Part shown: positions 6,031 through 8,326 of the stretch, one piece after another
How the letters are laid out: each line of letters opens with the position of its first letter
Position numbering within the stretch: the stretch's first letter is position 1
Origin: an uncultured Porphyromonadaceae bacterium
GTDB taxonomy: Bacteria; Bacteroidota; Bacteroidia; Bacteroidales; Muribaculaceae
Direction: 5' to 3'
Assembly (NCBI GenBank): GCA_947178245.1
Contig: CAMWXO010000059.1
Coordinates: 1 to 8,326 of the forward strand
Length of the DNA: 8,326 nucleotides
Translations under genes and position numbers: made by a program
The notes under the pieces: model-generated
Database searches by the model: none
Told to the model about the DNA's origin: nothing
What the model saw: the letters and a program-made list of their open reading frames with translations, nothing else

Positions 6031-6444
6031 TTGTCACGTCTCCTTGCCATAGACTACGGACGCAAACGCTGCGGCATCGCTGTCACTGATCCTCTCAAGA
6101 TCTGTGCCAACGGCCTGACCACGGTGCGCACTTGCGACCTAATGCAGTTTCTTAAAGATTACTGTGCGCGTGAGAGTGTGGAGAAGATCATCGTCGGTCT
6201 TCCAAAACAGCTCAATGGTGCCGATTCAGAAAGCGCCCGATATATAGAGCCATTCCTCAAGCATCTACGCCGCGAGATGCCGGAGATGCCGATAGACCGA
6301 TATGACGAGCGATTCACCTCGACCCTGGCACACCGCGCCATGCTCGACGGGGGCCTTCGCCGGATGGCCAGGAGGGATAAGGAACTCGTCGATACCATCG
6401 CCGCAGCCATAATACTTAACGATTATCTCTCCGCTACACAATAA
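6031..6444 (+). CDS. ruvX: Putative pre-16S rRNA nuclease / Holliday-junction resolvase-like protein RuvX (YqgF)
   Basis: The protein has 137 residues, the normal length for YqgF, and an RNase H-like fold. Visible family motifs are LLAIDYGRKRCGIAVTDP (4-21) with the conserved acidic Asp8, IIVGLPKQLNG (53-63), YDERFTS (91-97) with Glu93, and ELVDTIAAAIIL (118-129) with Asp121; the three acids form the presumed metal-binding active site. In E. coli the protein matures the 5' end of 16S rRNA; a role as a junction resolvase has also been proposed. The start is TTG at 6031: the reading frame upstream meets stop codons at 6013, 6010 and 6004, with no ATG or GTG in between, and the frame already enters the conserved motif four codons later. 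Only about 37 nt separate the start from the hairpin of the preceding terminator. Confidence 0.93.
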   Translation: MSRLLAIDYGRKRCGIAVTDPLKICANGLTTVRTCDLMQFLKDYCARESVEKIIVGLPKQLNGADSESARYIEPFLKHLRREMPEMPIDRYDERFTSTLAHRAMLDGGLRRMARRDKELVDTIAAAIILNDYLSATQ

Positions 6445-6450
6445 ATCACG

Positions 6451-6460
6451 CGACGCGTCG
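6451..6460. other. Perfect 10-bp palindrome CGACGCGTCG after ruvX
   Basis: The sequence reads the same on both strands and lies 7 nt after the ruvX stop and 54 nt before the Wzz/BY-kinase start. Having no loop, it is a poor hairpin, and only a few T bases follow (TTATCTTAT), so it is not a convincing terminator. It could be a protein-binding site or chance. The rest of this 69-nt gap shows no clear match to the Bacteroides promoter consensus. Confidence 0.3.
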
Positions 6461-6513
6461 TTATCTTATAGTTAGTGTCTCTCCATCTTACATTGAATCA
6501 TTTTTAACATCTC

Positions 6514-8326
6514 ATGGACTCTCATTCAGATACTACTTCTAACAACTCTGTAGTGAAAGAGCAGAAATTGACTGTAAAAGAACTTCTTGCCGCCATCCTG
6601 AAGCAATGGAAGTGGATTCTTCTCTCGCTCGTGTGCTGTCTTGGTCTCGCCACTCTTTTTCTCGCATGGAAGCAGCAGACTTTCACACGCACGGCTCAGG
6701 TGGAGATAAAGGAAGACTCGGAATCAGGATCTTCCGCGGCGCTTGCGATGTTTGCAGATCTCGGAATAGGTCAGGCCACCAACAATCTCTATAACGAGAT
6801 GGCCTATTTTGAGTCGCCCGACCTGATGGAGCAGGTGATAGAGAGGCTCGGACTCCAGACTTCCTACACCATGAAGAAAGGACTCCGCAACACAGCCCTC
6901 TACGGCTCAAATCTCCCTGTGACGGTGACATTCGAGACTCTTCCCGCCAACATCGGAGGGTCGTTTAAGATGAAGATTGACGATAACGGGGAGATTTCCC
7001 TCTCGAAGTTCAAGGTGAAAAACGATAAGATTGACTTCGAGCAGACCGCTCCCATACATTTCGGACAGTCAGTGATGACCCCTCTCGGGAAAATCAAGAT
7101 AGAAAAGACTCCCTTCTTCGGAAAAGACAAGGAAGAGGACGATGATAAGAGTTACACCATAAAGGTATTGCGGCAGTCGATGAAAGGCGCGATTAAATCG
7201 TGGGAGGCAAAGCTCTCGGTAGAGGAGTTGCGCAAGGAGGCTTCGGTGGTAGACCTGACCATTCGTGACGGAAGCGCCCGTAGGGCGGAAGATGTGCTCA
7301 ACACCATAATCCAGGTCTACAACGAAGATTGGATCAAAAGCAAGAATGAGGTGGCGCTCGCTTCTTCGGCCTTTATCGATGATCGCCTCGCTTCTCTGAG
7401 CAGGGAACTGAGCGACGTGGATTCAGACATATCAGATTACAAATCTGAGAATCAGATTCCCGACCTTATGGCAAGCGCCACCCTCAATCTGCAGGAAGAG
7501 CAGAATGTGCGCCGCACGCTTCTCGACCTCAACAATCAGCTGCAGATGGCGAAATATCTGAAGGATTATATCGAGGATCAGGGAAATCAGGGACGTGTGA
7601 TGCCCGTCAATTCAGGTGTGCAGAATCAGACTCTTGATGCTCAGATAGCGAACTACAACAGTATGGTGCTCTATCGCAACGCCCTGCTGTCGAACTCGTC
7701 GGAAGACAGCCCTGTTGTGAAGACCGTAGAGTCGCAGATCGCAGATTCCCGTAAGGCGATCCTTTCTTCAGTGACCAATCAGATTCACTTGCTCGAAGCG
7801 GAGATCAGAAACGTCAATAAAGAGAAAAATAACTTTGAGAAAAACCTTTCGTCCAATCCCGAGCAGGCAAGATTCCTTCTCAGCGTGGAAAGGCAGCAGA
7901 AAGTGAAGGAAAGCCTTTATCTCTATCTGCTCCAGAAGAAAGAGGAAAATCAGCTCAACCAGGCGTTCACACCTTATAATACGAGAATCATAGCGCGTCC
8001 TAACGGCGACACCGAGCCTACTTCACCCAATCCGGTCTCGATTCTGGCTGTGGCCTTCATCCTCGGACTCGCCATCCCCGTAGGCTGGATCTATTTCAAG
8101 GAAGTATCAGACACTAAGGTACGCGATAAAAATGATATCAAAGGCCTTTCCATCCCCTATCTTGGGGAAATCCCGAAGGTCAATGCCCGTAAATATTCCG
8201 ATAAAGACCACATGGTGGTGGTGGAGCAGGGCAACCGAAATGTCGTGAACGAGGCGTTCCGCGTAGTCCGCACCAATCTCAACTTCATGTTGCACGACGA
8301 CGAGAAGTGCCCGGTGGTGATGGTGA
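6514..8326 (+). CDS. Wzz/BY-kinase fusion (polysaccharide chain-length regulator and tyrosine kinase), 3' end missing
   Basis: The reading frame is open from ATG 6514 to the end of the window, giving 604 residues of a protein that usually has about 800. The layout is that of polysaccharide co-polymerases fused to a bacterial tyrosine kinase: a short cytoplasmic N terminus (ELLAAILKQWKW), membrane helix 1 at about 34-52, a long periplasmic part with a Wzz-like region and predicted coiled coils (about 310-480, many Glu, Gln and Asn), a proline-containing stretch PTSPNPVS, membrane helix 2 at about 508-528 (ILAVAFILGLAIPVGWIYF), then a cytoplasmic linker. The window ends in the opening of the kinase domain, where NEAFRVVRTNLNFM (579-592) matches the EAxRxLRTNL element involved in kinase oligomerisation; the Walker motifs and C-terminal tyrosine cluster lie beyond. 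These proteins control chain length and export of capsule or exopolysaccharide in the inner membrane. The gene probably opens or belongs to such a locus downstream. Confidence 0.92.
   Translation, partial: MDSHSDTTSNNSVVKEQKLTVKELLAAILKQWKWILLSLVCCLGLATLFLAWKQQTFTRTAQVEIKEDSESGSSAALAMFADLGIGQATNNLYNEMAYFESPDLMEQVIERLGLQTSYTMKKGLRNTALYGSNLPVTVTFETLPANIGGSFKMKIDDNGEISLSKFKVKNDKIDFEQTAPIHFGQSVMTPLGKIKIEKTPFFGKDKEEDDDKSYTIKVLRQSMKGAIKSWEAKLSVEELRKEASVVDLTIRDGSARRAEDVLNTIIQVYNEDWIKSKNEVALASSAFIDDRLASLSRELSDVDSDISDYKSENQIPDLMASATLNLQEEQNVRRTLLDLNNQLQMAKYLKDYIEDQGNQGRVMPVNSGVQNQTLDAQIANYNSMVLYRNALLSNSSEDSPVVKTVESQIADSRKAILSSVTNQIHLLEAEIRNVNKEKNNFEKNLSSNPEQARFLLSVERQQKVKESLYLYLLQKKEENQLNQAFTPYNTRIIARPNGDTEPTSPNPVSILAVAFILGLAIPVGWIYFKEVSDTKVRDKNDIKGLSIPYLGEIPKVNARKYSDKDHMVVVEQGNRNVVNEAFRVVRTNLNFMLHDDEKCPVVMV

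Noticed and set aside
1..8326. CRISPR array, tRNA or rRNA gene, insertion sequence, prophage or toxin-antitoxin pair
   Set aside because: I looked for spaced repeats, cloverleaf-like arms, transposase or integrase motifs and small gene pairs and saw none; the gaps between genes are all shorter than 170 bases.

Overview
The window looks like chromosomal DNA from a member of the Bacteroidota, most likely order Bacteroidales (gut-type anaerobe). The support is: start codons preceded by A/T-rich leaders with no convincing Shine-Dalgarno sequence; a perfect match to the Bacteroides -7 promoter element (TAnnTTTG) upstream of the transporter gene; an anaerobe-type rubrerythrin with its rubredoxin-like domain at the N terminus; and a fused Wzz/BY-kinase protein typical of exopolysaccharide loci in this group. 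The family or genus cannot be fixed from the sequence alone. All recognised genes lie on the + strand and coding density is high.

Layout. 1-126: C-terminal end of a methionine-R-sulfoxide reductase (MsrB domain). 127-254: intergenic region with a candidate promoter and a short 5'-leader hairpin. 255-2067: an EamA/DMT-family membrane transporter followed 7 nt later by an AraC-type regulator, probably one operon. 2094-5207: a translation-related run of peptide deformylase (def), the ABC-F ribosome factor EttA, and a SpoU/TrmH-type RNA 2'-O-methyltransferase whose start overlaps the ettA stop (TGATG). A heptameric tandem repeat sits in the def-ettA gap. 5208-5368: intergenic region with a weak promoter candidate and an inverted repeat that could be an operator. 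5369-5926: rubrerythrin, followed by the strongest intrinsic terminator in the window (5963-6005). 6031-6444: RuvX/YqgF, apparently with a TTG start. 6514-8326: a Wzz-type polysaccharide chain-length/BY-kinase protein, cut by the window edge just as its kinase domain begins.

Functionally the window joins oxidative-stress repair (MsrB, rubrerythrin), translation (deformylase, EttA, rRNA methyltransferase), genome maintenance or rRNA processing (RuvX) and the start of what is probably an exopolysaccharide or capsule locus. I found no tRNA, rRNA, CRISPR array, insertion sequence or phage gene. Every protein belongs to a known family, so I cannot support an undescribed system here. The points worth a second look are small-scale: the inverted repeat before rubrerythrin, the heptad repeat before ettA, the terminator that leaves ruvX almost no promoter room, and one substituted residue next to the deformylase metal site.
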